64,000 nucleotides of DNA from the NCBI GenBank assembly GCA_037128595.1, contig JBAXWB010000006.1, forward strand, positions 124,001 to 188,000, read 5' to 3'. The stretch comes from a bacterium (GTDB lineage: Bacteria > Verrucomicrobiota > Kiritimatiellia > CAIKKV01 > CAITUY01). Position numbers and translations under genes: made by a program. Below are positions 1 through 7,226 of the stretch, piece by piece. The notes under the pieces are model-generated. The model saw only the letters and a list, made by a program, of their open reading frames with translations. It made no database searches and was not told the DNA's origin. Every line of letters starts with the position of its first letter. Positions within the stretch are counted from its first letter, which is position 1.

Positions 1-453
1 CATCACGCCGCCGATAATCACCGCCCATAAAATCTGCAACCGGAATTTAGCCCGTGCACTGAGGCCCTTTGCGTTTTTCCCTTTCAGCTTCACCGAGTCA
101 TCCAGAAACCCGATGAATCCCATGAAAATAAAGGTCAACAGGGTCAGGAGAACAAACACATTGGTCGGCATCGCCCACAGCAACGTGGACACGGTGACCG
201 AGCCGATGATGAGGATACCGCCCATGGTGGGGGTTCCGGCTTTCAGTTTGTGCAATTCATGAAGGGGCGGCGCCTCTTCCTTCCGGATATATTGCTGCAC
301 TTTATACGCGCGGAGCTGGCGGATCACCCAGGGCCCGAGCAGCACACACAATAAAAATGCAGTGGCCGCGCCAAAAAGAGCCCGAAACGTAATGTACTTG
401 AACACCCGCAGTTCAGAAACCCAGCCACTCAAAAATTGCAAATAGTAGAACAT
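1..453 (-). CDS. mraY: Phospho-N-acetylmuramoyl-pentapeptide transferase MraY (N-terminal part, cut by window edge)
   Basis: Integral membrane enzyme that moves phospho-MurNAc-pentapeptide from UDP to undecaprenyl phosphate, giving lipid I on the inner face of the inner membrane. The first 151 codons are present and the frame is still open at base 1. The protein starts MFYYLQFL, has a hydrophobic segment around residues 24-45, the family stretch TPTMGGI (74-80) and the Asp-Asp pair of the active site in GFLDDSVK (DD at 118-119). The ATG lies 4 bases after the murF stop, so it belongs to the same mraZ-to-mraY transcript. The shadow frame over it carries no recognisable protein. Confidence 0.93.
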   Translation of the reverse strand, partial: MFYYLQFLSGWVSELRVFKYITFRALFGAATAFLLCVLLGPWVIRQLRAYKVQQYIRKEEAPPLHELHKLKAGTPTMGGILIIGSVTVSTLLWAMPTNVFVLLTLLTFIFMGFIGFLDDSVKLKGKNAKGLSARAKFRLQILWAVIIGGVM

Positions 454-457
454 GTCT

Positions 458-1864
458 TTAATCCTTAACCGGAGAACCGGACAGTCGCACCACGACCTCA
501 TCCAGATGTTTTCCGCGCGAAGCTTTTACCAGTACGGCATCCCCCGGGGCGATACAATTTCTCACTCTTTCAACCGTGGAGTCCAGCGTCTGACAGGACT
601 GAACCCGATCCGCAGGAAACCCTTCGGCCACCGCGCCAGCGGCAATGTGTGCGCCCAGCGTGCCCACTGTGATCAGGCCCGCCCAGCCGCCCCCTGCCAG
701 GAAGCGACCCAGGGCCAGATGTTCCGCCACGTCCGTTGGGCCCAATTCAAGCATATCGCCCAATACCAGCCACTTCCGCCCCGCCACGGCCAGTTCCCTG
801 AAGGTGCCTATGGCCGCCCGCATACTGACCGGATTGGCATTGTAGGCGTCATTGATAAAAGTCACCCCGCCCGCCTCCGTCTGTTCCCAGCGCATGGGCG
901 GGCCCACAAACCGCTCAAACGCGGCCGCAATCCGGTCCCAGGCCACGCCGAAACCGCGCGCTACCGCAATGGCCAGCAGGGCATTACTGCGGTTATGCCG
1001 CCCCGGGAGGGAAAGCCGGAAATCATGAAGGCCCCCATCGATGCCGTCTTCCACCCGGCAGGCCCCGGTCGCTCCATCACTGGAGACCAGCCGGTAGTCG
1101 GCCGCCACGTGAGGATGGATGGTAGTGGTGACCACCCGCCCGGGGGCACAGGCCCGCAACTGGGCCGCATGCGGGTCATCCTGACTGAGCACGGCGGTTC
1201 CGCTGGCCGGCAGATGTTTGATCAGTTCGCTTTTTTCACAGGCGATCGCTTCCACGGACGCAAAGAATTCAAGGTGGACGGGCCCCACATTGGTAATAAC
1301 GCCCCAATCCGGACGGGCGATGGCGCAGAGCGGTGCCATCTCGCCGGGATGACTGATCCCCAACTCCAGCACGGCGACCTGGCAGTCCGGCGCGATCGCC
1401 AGAATACTCAGCGGAAGCCCGATCTCGTTGTTCCAGTTTCCCTTGGTGCGGGCCGTTGAATGCGTTTCCGACAGGAGGCAGGCGATCATCTCTTTCACGG
1501 TCGTTTTACCGGTACTGCCCGTGACCCCCACCACTGACAGCCCCAGTTTGACGCGATATCCGGCCGCCAATTCCTGTAAGGCGCGCCCGGGATCCTCCAC
1601 GACGAGCAGGGGAACGTCCAGCGCCTGAAGGCCGGCCAGCCGCGAGCGGGACACCAACGCCGCCACCGCACCGGCCTTTACCGCCTGCCCAACAAACTCA
1701 TGACCATCAAAACGCGCCCCGCGCAGGGCGACAAACAAGGCGCCCGGCGACACCTTTTTCGTATCGTGGACCACCGCCAGAATTTTTCCAGGAAGACGGG
1801 GAACCCATTGGCCCCCGCACCAACGCGCCAGCTCTTCGGGATCGAATGCGACCATGGAACTCAT
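458..1864 (-). CDS. murF: UDP-N-acetylmuramoyl-tripeptide--D-alanyl-D-alanine ligase MurF
   Basis: Cytoplasmic ATP-dependent ligase that adds D-Ala-D-Ala to UDP-MurNAc-tripeptide, completing the pentapeptide precursor. 468 residues, normal for MurF. Mur-ligase architecture: N-terminal substrate domain (1-105), central ATPase with P-loop GSTGKTT (116-122) and the following NWNNEIG motif, and a C-terminal ligase domain with NDAYNANP and LVLGDMLELG. The ATG overlaps the murE stop (ATGA), which fixes translational coupling; an in-frame Met three codons later is a possible alternative. It sits between murE and mraY in conserved dcw order. Nothing looks truncated. Confidence 0.96.
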   Translation of the reverse strand: MSSMVAFDPEELARWCGGQWVPRLPGKILAVVHDTKKVSPGALFVALRGARFDGHEFVGQAVKAGAVAALVSRSRLAGLQALDVPLLVVEDPGRALQELAAGYRVKLGLSVVGVTGSTGKTTVKEMIACLLSETHSTARTKGNWNNEIGLPLSILAIAPDCQVAVLELGISHPGEMAPLCAIARPDWGVITNVGPVHLEFFASVEAIACEKSELIKHLPASGTAVLSQDDPHAAQLRACAPGRVVTTTIHPHVAADYRLVSSDGATGACRVEDGIDGGLHDFRLSLPGRHNRSNALLAIAVARGFGVAWDRIAAAFERFVGPPMRWEQTEAGGVTFINDAYNANPVSMRAAIGTFRELAVAGRKWLVLGDMLELGPTDVAEHLALGRFLAGGGWAGLITVGTLGAHIAAGAVAEGFPADRVQSCQTLDSTVERVRNCIAPGDAVLVKASRGKHLDEVVVRLSGSPVKD

Positions 1865-3333
1865 CCATCCATTTCCTTTAACGCTTTTTTCACCACCATA
1901 CGGTCATCAAACAGGATCTGAACTCCAGCGATCTCCTGTGTGGCCTCATGCCCTTTTCCGGCAATGATCACGACATCCTTGTCCCTCGCCACCGCCAGTG
2001 CCATGGCAATGGCCTTGGCGCGATCTTCAACCACCTCATAATTCGTGACACGCCCGAACCCGGCGCACACCTGGCTGATAATCGTCAGCGGATCTTCATC
2101 CCGGGGATTGTCCGAGGTGACAATGGCGATATCCGCAAGTCGTGCGGCCACCGCGCCCATCAAGGCCCGCTTGCTCTTATCCCGGTTGCCCCCGCAGCCG
2201 AACACCACGATCAGCCGCCCTTCAGTAAACCCTCGCGCCGTTTCCAGCACATTGGCCAGGGCATCATCCGTATGCGCATAATCCACGAACACCCGCCAAC
2301 CACGATTCACAGGGATCTCTTCCAGACGTCCCGGCACCCTCACGCGCGCCGCCAACGCCCTGATCAGGGTGGCATCATCCAATTGCAATACCCGTCCGGC
2401 CGCATAGGCCCCCAGCACATTCTGCAAATTAAAACGGCCCAACAGGGGGGTCGTCAGTTCACTTTCACCCCAGGGGGTGTTCACCCGGCAGACGCTGCCT
2501 GTGGCCCCGAAATGCGGATCGACAGCCTGCACCATCGCGCCCGGTTCGATACCGAACGTCACCCTTTCTGCACGGATCTCCGGATCCTCCGCCAGTTTCC
2601 GCCCCCAGGGATCGTCATGGTTAATGACCGCCACACCCGGTTTCTTCCCGCGGCCGAGCCCAATGAACAACCGGCGCTTGGCTTCGTAATAGCGCTCCAT
2701 GGTCTGATGGTAATCCAGATGATCGCGCGTCAGATTAGTGAAGATCGCCACATCAAAATCAACCCCCGTCACCCGTTGCTGATCCAACGCATGGGAGGAC
2801 ACCTCCATGGCCACGCTATGGCAGCCGGCCCGGACCATCTGGCTCAGATAATCCTGGACTTCCAGGGCTTCCGGCGTGGTCCGGCGGGCGGGAATAATCC
2901 GTGTGCCGATCTCATAGTGAACCGTCCCGATCAGCCCCGGGATGCGCCCGACCGATTCCAGAACATCCCTGACCATGAACGCCGTAGTCGTCTTGCCATT
3001 CGTGCCGGTAATGCCGACGACCGTCAGCGCGCCACTGGGATGCCCATAGAAGGCATCGCAAATCTCCGCCAGCGCCTGTCGGGTGTCCTCCACTTGAATC
3101 TGGGTGACCTCCCGCGAGGAAAGCCGGGAATGCGAGGTCACCACCACGGACGCCCCCCGCTTGACGGCGTCCTCCGCATATTCGTACCCGTCACAATGCG
3201 CGCCGGGAATCGCCACAAACAGCATGTCGGGCGTCACCTGCCGGGAGTCATACGCGATCCCGGCCACTTCCCGCTCGGGATTTCCCCGCACCGCCAGAGG
3301 CTTCACTTTCTTCAAGAGTTCGGATAATTTCAT
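1861..3333 (-). CDS. murE: UDP-N-acetylmuramoyl-L-alanyl-D-glutamate--2,6-diaminopimelate ligase MurE
   Basis: Adds the third residue of the peptidoglycan stem peptide in the cytoplasm. About 490 residues with P-loop GITGTNGKTT, the TTPEAL substrate loop and, near the C-terminus, SDNPRDEDP. The DNPR motif is the established signature of meso-diaminopimelate-adding MurE, so the stem peptide is predicted to carry DAP rather than lysine. A TTG one codon upstream extends the frame, but the ATG at 3333 overlaps the ftsI stop as TGATG and gives the usual MKLSELL start, so I use it. murF overlaps its 3' end by 4 bases. Confidence 0.96.
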   Translation of the reverse strand: MKLSELLKKVKPLAVRGNPEREVAGIAYDSRQVTPDMLFVAIPGAHCDGYEYAEDAVKRGASVVVTSHSRLSSREVTQIQVEDTRQALAEICDAFYGHPSGALTVVGITGTNGKTTTAFMVRDVLESVGRIPGLIGTVHYEIGTRIIPARRTTPEALEVQDYLSQMVRAGCHSVAMEVSSHALDQQRVTGVDFDVAIFTNLTRDHLDYHQTMERYYEAKRRLFIGLGRGKKPGVAVINHDDPWGRKLAEDPEIRAERVTFGIEPGAMVQAVDPHFGATGSVCRVNTPWGESELTTPLLGRFNLQNVLGAYAAGRVLQLDDATLIRALAARVRVPGRLEEIPVNRGWRVFVDYAHTDDALANVLETARGFTEGRLIVVFGCGGNRDKSKRALMGAVAARLADIAIVTSDNPRDEDPLTIISQVCAGFGRVTNYEVVEDRAKAIAMALAVARDKDVVIIAGKGHEATQEIAGVQILFDDRMVVKKALKEMDG

Positions 3334-5087
3334 CAAAATGTCTCACTGGGGCCATCCGCATGAATGGCATTGGACAATGGGGTCACCGGCGCCGTTGGAA
3401 TGAGACCCAGATAGCGCACGGCCTGCTCGGCCACTTCCCCAAAAACCGGGGCAGACACCGCTCCGCCGGTATGCAGGGGTTGCGGCTCATCAAACACCAC
3501 GATCATGCCGATCTCCGGCTTGTCGGCCGGTATAAAACCGACGAAAGAGGCCATGTAATCGGTTTCTGAATAATGCCCGGAGATAGGCTTCTGGGCGGTG
3601 CCGGTCTTTCCCCCCACGGTAAACCCATCCACCCGCGCCTTGATCCCGGTCCCCCCCTCCTCGCAGACCCGGGCCAGCAAGCGCCGCATCAGGGCGGCGG
3701 TGTCGGGCCGGATCGGGCGGGAAACCACCTGTGGCTGGCGGCGCAGCAGGACCGTTCCATCATCCGCGATCACTTCCTTAACCACATAGGGCTTCATCAA
3801 CATTCCGTCATTGGCAATGGCGCAGAGCACGCCCAGCATCTGGAGTCCGGTGACCGCCACGCCCTGACCAATGGCGATACGACTGGAACTGATGGGGGTC
3901 CACTTTTGGACCTGGGCCAGGATCCCGCCCTCCTCACCCGGCAGATCGAGGCCTAATTTGCTTCCGAGTCCAAAACTTCGCAGGTAGCGATCCATCTTCA
4001 CATCACCCAGCATGATGGCGATTTTGGCCGCTCCGATATTGCTCGATTTTTTCAGGATATCCGCGACATTCAGCTGTCCATAGGAATGATAATCCCGCAA
4101 CACTTTCCCAAGATAGAGCCACCGCCCATTTTCGGTGTTGAAGATCTGGTCCGGTTTGACAATTCCCTCATTCAAGGCCGCCGCAATCACGGATACCTTG
4201 AAGGTTGAACCGGGCTCATACACATAGCCAATGGCACGATTCAGTTTTTGCGGGTCGGTCGCTTCGCGGAATTTGTTCGGATCAAATCCAGGCCGGCTGA
4301 CCATCGCCAGGATTTCCCCCGTCTTCACCCGCTCCATGATGGCAAACGCCGCCCTGGACCGGTTCCGCTCCATCGCGGCATCAATGCTTTTCTCAAGCAT
4401 ATATTGAAGATTCTGGTCAATCGTGAGCACCACATCTGCCCCGCTCTTGGAGGGAATTTCCTGTGTCCTGCGCTCCACCATTTCACGGCGGCGCCCATCC
4501 AGACGGCTTTCAATCAGGCCGGGACTACCCTTTAATAATTTTTCCATGGCCAGTTCAAGCCCGCTCGAACCGACCCCCTCGTGGTTGGCAAATCCCAACA
4601 CATGACACAACATCATGTTCTGGGGATACGACCGGATGGCCGCATCGCTCATATGAACCCCCGGCAGCTTGAGCTTTTCCACCGCCTCGGCCTTTTCGGA
4701 CGAAACGTAACGGGAGATCACCGCAAACTGACTGTTGGATTTGTTGATGTGGGGCAGAACTTCTGCCATATCGATCGGGATCAGGGGGGCAAGCATCGTC
4801 AAGGTGGTCCCCACCCGGTTGCTGGTCATCAGCAGGGAGGGGTCAACCCAGATATCCTTCACGCCCACATTGAGCGCTAAAATGCCCGCCGAGGGACTTC
4901 CATCCAGAATCCGGCCACGCGGCACGGTCAGCGTCTGCTTGAACGTTCTGGTTTTGGCGGCGGTGGCCTGGATATGATTGCCCCCGCCAAGATGAAGAAA
5001 CGCCAGCCGCCCCACCAGGACCGTCATCACCAGGCCCAACAGGACCAGAATGACTGCGAATCTGGCAGACCCCTGTGGCTCAGTCAT
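3333..5087 (-). CDS. ftsI: Penicillin-binding protein, division transpeptidase FtsI/PBP3
   Basis: Septal peptidoglycan transpeptidase anchored in the inner membrane with its catalytic domain in the periplasm. 584 residues: one N-terminal membrane segment (about 10-30), a PBP dimer domain beginning at the VPRGRILD motif (55-62), and a transpeptidase domain. The three catalytic motifs are visible: STFK (294-297), SSN (348-350) and KTGTAQ (494-499). No C-terminal PASTA repeat is seen, so it resembles proteobacterial PBP3 more than sporulation Spo VD-type proteins. It overlaps ftsL by 8 bases and murE by 1 base, consistent with one dcw operon. Confidence 0.95.
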   Translation of the reverse strand: MTEPQGSARFAVILVLLGLVMTVLVGRLAFLHLGGGNHIQATAAKTRTFKQTLTVPRGRILDGSPSAGILALNVGVKDIWVDPSLLMTSNRVGTTLTMLAPLIPIDMAEVLPHINKSNSQFAVISRYVSSEKAEAVEKLKLPGVHMSDAAIRSYPQNMMLCHVLGFANHEGVGSSGLELAMEKLLKGSPGLIESRLDGRRREMVERRTQEIPSKSGADVVLTIDQNLQYMLEKSIDAAMERNRSRAAFAIMERVKTGEILAMVSRPGFDPNKFREATDPQKLNRAIGYVYEPGSTFKVSVIAAALNEGIVKPDQIFNTENGRWLYLGKVLRDYHSYGQLNVADILKKSSNIGAAKIAIMLGDVKMDRYLRSFGLGSKLGLDLPGEEGGILAQVQKWTPISSSRIAIGQGVAVTGLQMLGVLCAIANDGMLMKPYVVKEVIADDGTVLLRRQPQVVSRPIRPDTAALMRRLLARVCEEGGTGIKARVDGFTVGGKTGTAQKPISGHYSETDYMASFVGFIPADKPEIGMIVVFDEPQPLHTGGAVSAPVFGEVAEQAVRYLGLIPTAPVTPLSNAIHADGPSETF

Positions 5088-5472
5088 TCATGACAACCCT
5101 GTTATTCCTCGCCACCCGGGCCATCGGCCGGGATTCAAACCCATGAAGGGTATCGAGGGAACCATCGTACCGGACGCGGACAATCTGATCACGACCGGGC
5201 CAGGTCATCACCAGCCCATGGACTTTCAACGCCTGCTCAAGGCTGGACGGCGACTGCATTTTCGCCCACTCACACTGCTCCCGCACCACTTGATCACGCA
5301 ACCGGTCGCGCGCCGCCTCAAGGCCGCGGATCTCACGCCCCAGCGTCTCGGTCCGGGATTGAAGGCAGACATAAACCAAGGCAAAGCCAACCAATACCAG
5401 CAGGAGCGCCACGAGCGGAACCGGAACGGGGAATTTTGCCTGACCTTTTTTCTTATTTTTCTTCGTTAACAT
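5080..5472 (-). CDS. ftsL: FtsL-like cell-division membrane protein
   Basis: Small bitopic protein of 130 residues: a lysine-rich cytoplasmic tail (KKNKKKGQ), one membrane segment around 16-38, then a heptad-like coiled coil (about 42-70) and a short periplasmic end. In the divisome FtsL partners FtsB and FtsQ and supports FtsWI. The sequence is divergent, as is normal for this family, so the call rests mainly on topology and on its position between rsmH and ftsI, where ftsL is found in dcw clusters. The start ATG has an AGGAG about 10 bases upstream, placed across the rsmH stop. Confidence 0.8.
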   Translation of the reverse strand: MLTKKNKKKGQAKFPVPVPLVALLLVLVGFALVYVCLQSRTETLGREIRGLEAARDRLRDQVVREQCEWAKMQSPSSLEQALKVHGLVMTWPGRDQIVRVRYDGSLDTLHGFESRPMARVARNNRVVMND

Positions 5473-5478
5473 CTCGTG

Positions 5479-6402
5479 CTACTCCTTTCGCTCCGCGATA
5501 CGCAACTTGGCTGATCGAGCGCGGGGATTTCCCCGGCATTCCTCATCCGTCGCCACCACAGGCTTTCGGGTTAAAATCGTCATTTTCGGAAGAGCGCCAA
5601 CCCACTTCGCCCCACCTTCAGGAAGAGATTCCATCCGTCCCTGATGTTCCACAAAAAATTGTTTTACAATCCGATCTTCAAGACTATGGAAGGTGATGAC
5701 GGCCATTCTGCCACCCACTTTCAATATCCGTAGTCCGGCCTCCAGGCCCGCCTCCAGCGCTTCCAACTCGCCATTCACCGCGATCCTGAGCGCTTGGAAG
5801 GTCAACGTTGCCGGGTGAATCCGTCCACGCCGCCCACCGTAAATCTCCATCACCAAATCAGCCAACTGACCGGTTCTCCGGAACGGAACCGCTCCCCGCT
5901 GCCCAACCACCTTGTGCGCAATCGCCCTGGCCCGAGGCTCTTCTCCGTAGCGCCTCAACACCCGCACGAGTTCCTCCTCCGGCAGCGTGTTCAACAGATC
6001 GGCCGCCGTCACGGGCGCCTCCAGATCCATCCGCATATCCAAAGGCCCCTCCCGCATGAAGCTGAAACCCCGGTCCGGATCATCCAACTGATCCGAAGAG
6101 ATCCCGATATCCAGCAAAATGCCGTCCACCTCTTTCAGACCCAGTCCCGTGACCACCTCATCCATCTTCGCAAAGCTCGACTGAACCAGCGTGCAGCGTG
6201 ATGCCACGTCACCCAGCTTCTGCTGCGCCCGCTCCAACGCTCCGGCATCCCGGTCCAACGCCACCACCCGTCCCTGGGGTCCTACGGCCTCGGCCAAAGC
6301 GGCGGAATGCCCGCCCGCCCCCAACGTCCCGTCCACCACGATACTGCCGGGACGCAGCGCCAACCCCGTCACCACCTCAGCAAGCAATACAGACAGATGC
6401 AT
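5479..6402 (-). CDS. rsmH: 16S rRNA (cytosine-1402-N4)-methyltransferase RsmH
   Basis: SAM-dependent methyltransferase that makes N4-methylcytidine at 16S rRNA C1402 in the ribosomal P site. 307 residues, typical size. Visible motifs: SAM-binding GTLGAGGHS near residues 25-33, GILLDIGISSDQLD, and the family block DRGFSFMREGPLDMRMD, followed by the C-terminal SLEDRIVKQFF and NPRARSAKLR. The ATG is 14 bases after the mraZ stop and the gene is second in the dcw operon, the standard position for mraW/rsmH. Confidence 0.96.
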   Translation of the reverse strand: MHLSVLLAEVVTGLALRPGSIVVDGTLGAGGHSAALAEAVGPQGRVVALDRDAGALERAQQKLGDVASRCTLVQSSFAKMDEVVTGLGLKEVDGILLDIGISSDQLDDPDRGFSFMREGPLDMRMDLEAPVTAADLLNTLPEEELVRVLRRYGEEPRARAIAHKVVGQRGAVPFRRTGQLADLVMEIYGGRRGRIHPATLTFQALRIAVNGELEALEAGLEAGLRILKVGGRMAVITFHSLEDRIVKQFFVEHQGRMESLPEGGAKWVGALPKMTILTRKPVVATDEECRGNPRARSAKLRIAERKE

Positions 6403-6416
6403 GTGACTCTTCCGGA

Positions 6417-6845
6417 TTAGAAGCCAACATAACGCGCCGCTTCACCCAGATCAGCGGGTCCGGTGGAGCCCACCTGCTTCCACAATTCCGGATTCCACAA
6501 TTCAAAGTGATCAAATGCCCCGACCAGAGTGACCTGGTCGGTGAGCTTGCCCTGCTCCAGCAGGCTGTCATTGATACGGATGCGCCCGGCAGAATCCCAG
6601 GGAGCCAATTGGGATTGAGAACCCAAAATTCGGGCAAATTGACGCGCCTTCACATCCGCGACGGAAAGGTTCCGGATCTTTTGCAAACGCTGAATCATTT
6701 CGCGCGCGGGATACACGCTCAGGAACATCCGTCCCTCAAGATCAGGCAGCACATACAACCCGGCCGACAGCCCGGCACATTCGCGCCAATCAGACGGAAT
6801 GGTCAGTCGTTTTTTGGGATCCAAGGAATGGGTGTAGGTCCCCAT
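6417..6845 (-). CDS. mraZ: Transcriptional regulator MraZ
   Basis: First gene of the dcw cluster. MraZ is a ring-forming DNA-binding protein that represses its own operon through direct repeats upstream of mraZ. Both halves of the double SpoVT/AbrB-like fold can be seen: THSLDPKKRLTIP at the N-terminus and WDSAGRIRINDSL in the second half. The frame is open up to a GTG at 6899 (160 residues). I prefer the ATG at 6845 because MGTYTHSLD aligns with the normal MraZ start and gives 142 residues, close to the family length. Neither start has a strong ribosome-binding site. Candidate operator repeats lie about 80 bases upstream. Confidence 0.9.
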   Translation of the reverse strand: MGTYTHSLDPKKRLTIPSDWRECAGLSAGLYVLPDLEGRMFLSVYPAREMIQRLQKIRNLSVADVKARQFARILGSQSQLAPWDSAGRIRINDSLLEQGKLTDQVTLVGAFDHFELWNPELWKQVGSTGPADLGEAARYVGF

Positions 6846-6925
6846 GAAGAGGCCCTGCGCGATCCCTAATATTGATTCTTTATTTTCTTCTGACTGCACT
6901 TATGCCCCACACCTATGTACTCTTG

Positions 6926-6950
6926 CCACACAATACACCACTTCGCCCCA
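6926..6950 (-). promoter_or_regulatory. Candidate MraZ box: three TGG-type repeats at 10-base spacing
   Basis: Read on the minus strand the segment is TGGGG-N5-TGGTG-N5-TGTGG, three G-rich pentamers repeating every 10 bases, 81 bases upstream of the mraZ ATG at 6845 and 27 upstream of the GTG at 6899. Known MraZ operators are short TGGG-type direct repeats separated by 5 bases. Spacing and position match. The third repeat is imperfect. Confidence 0.5.
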
Positions 6951-7027
6951 CCCAACGTCAAACATTTTCGTCGTTTTTTAAGGCATTTAGGACTGTTTTA
7001 GTCGCCGAACAAGGACTTCTGGAGGAA

Positions 7028-7120
7028 GTTTCGACAGAATGAACAAAATAAAACAAAATGCTATGGGGTAAGTAAAGGCCTCAAATTCCATTTTGAACAT
7101 TGTGTTCATTCTGTCGAAAC
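7028..7120. repeat. Perfect 18-bp inverted repeat with 57-bp centre
   Basis: The arms 7028-7045 and 7103-7120 are exact reverse complements (beginning GTTTCGACAGAATG), separated by 57 bases that contain further imperfect symmetry (AAACAAAATG against TTCAAAATGG in the complement). It lies between the divergent mraZ and glycogen synthase genes, the only gap over 300 bases in this part of the window. No transposase is present. The arms would form a strong stem in RNA. It could be a small non-autonomous repeat element or a regulatory structure; the sequence alone does not decide. Confidence 0.7.
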
Positions 7121-7139
7121 TCCTGTTTTTTCTAAAAAA

Positions 7140-7157
7140 TTAGATGCGTCGGCCCTG
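7140..7157 (+). repeat. Copy 1 of an 18-bp dispersed motif (second copy at 54055)
   Basis: TTAGATGCGTCGGCCCTG here matches 17 of 18 bases at 54055-54072. Both copies lie in intergenic DNA rich in inverted repeats, and a GGCATTTAG stretch occurs close to both. It looks like the end of a small dispersed repeat family. Confidence 0.45.
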
Positions 7158-7226
7158 AGGATTTGGGTTGCCTCTGATGAATGTGGAGTGTAGAAGGTAC
7201 GAGGCTAACAACTAGTGAGGTATCTG

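Noticed and set aside
452-1459. 335-codon plus-strand frame
   Set aside because: It is the antisense shadow of murF with low-complexity, Arg/Pro/His-rich translation; murF on the other strand has all family motifs.
1948-3327. 459-codon plus-strand frame
   Set aside because: Antisense to murE with the same biased composition; no domain recognised.
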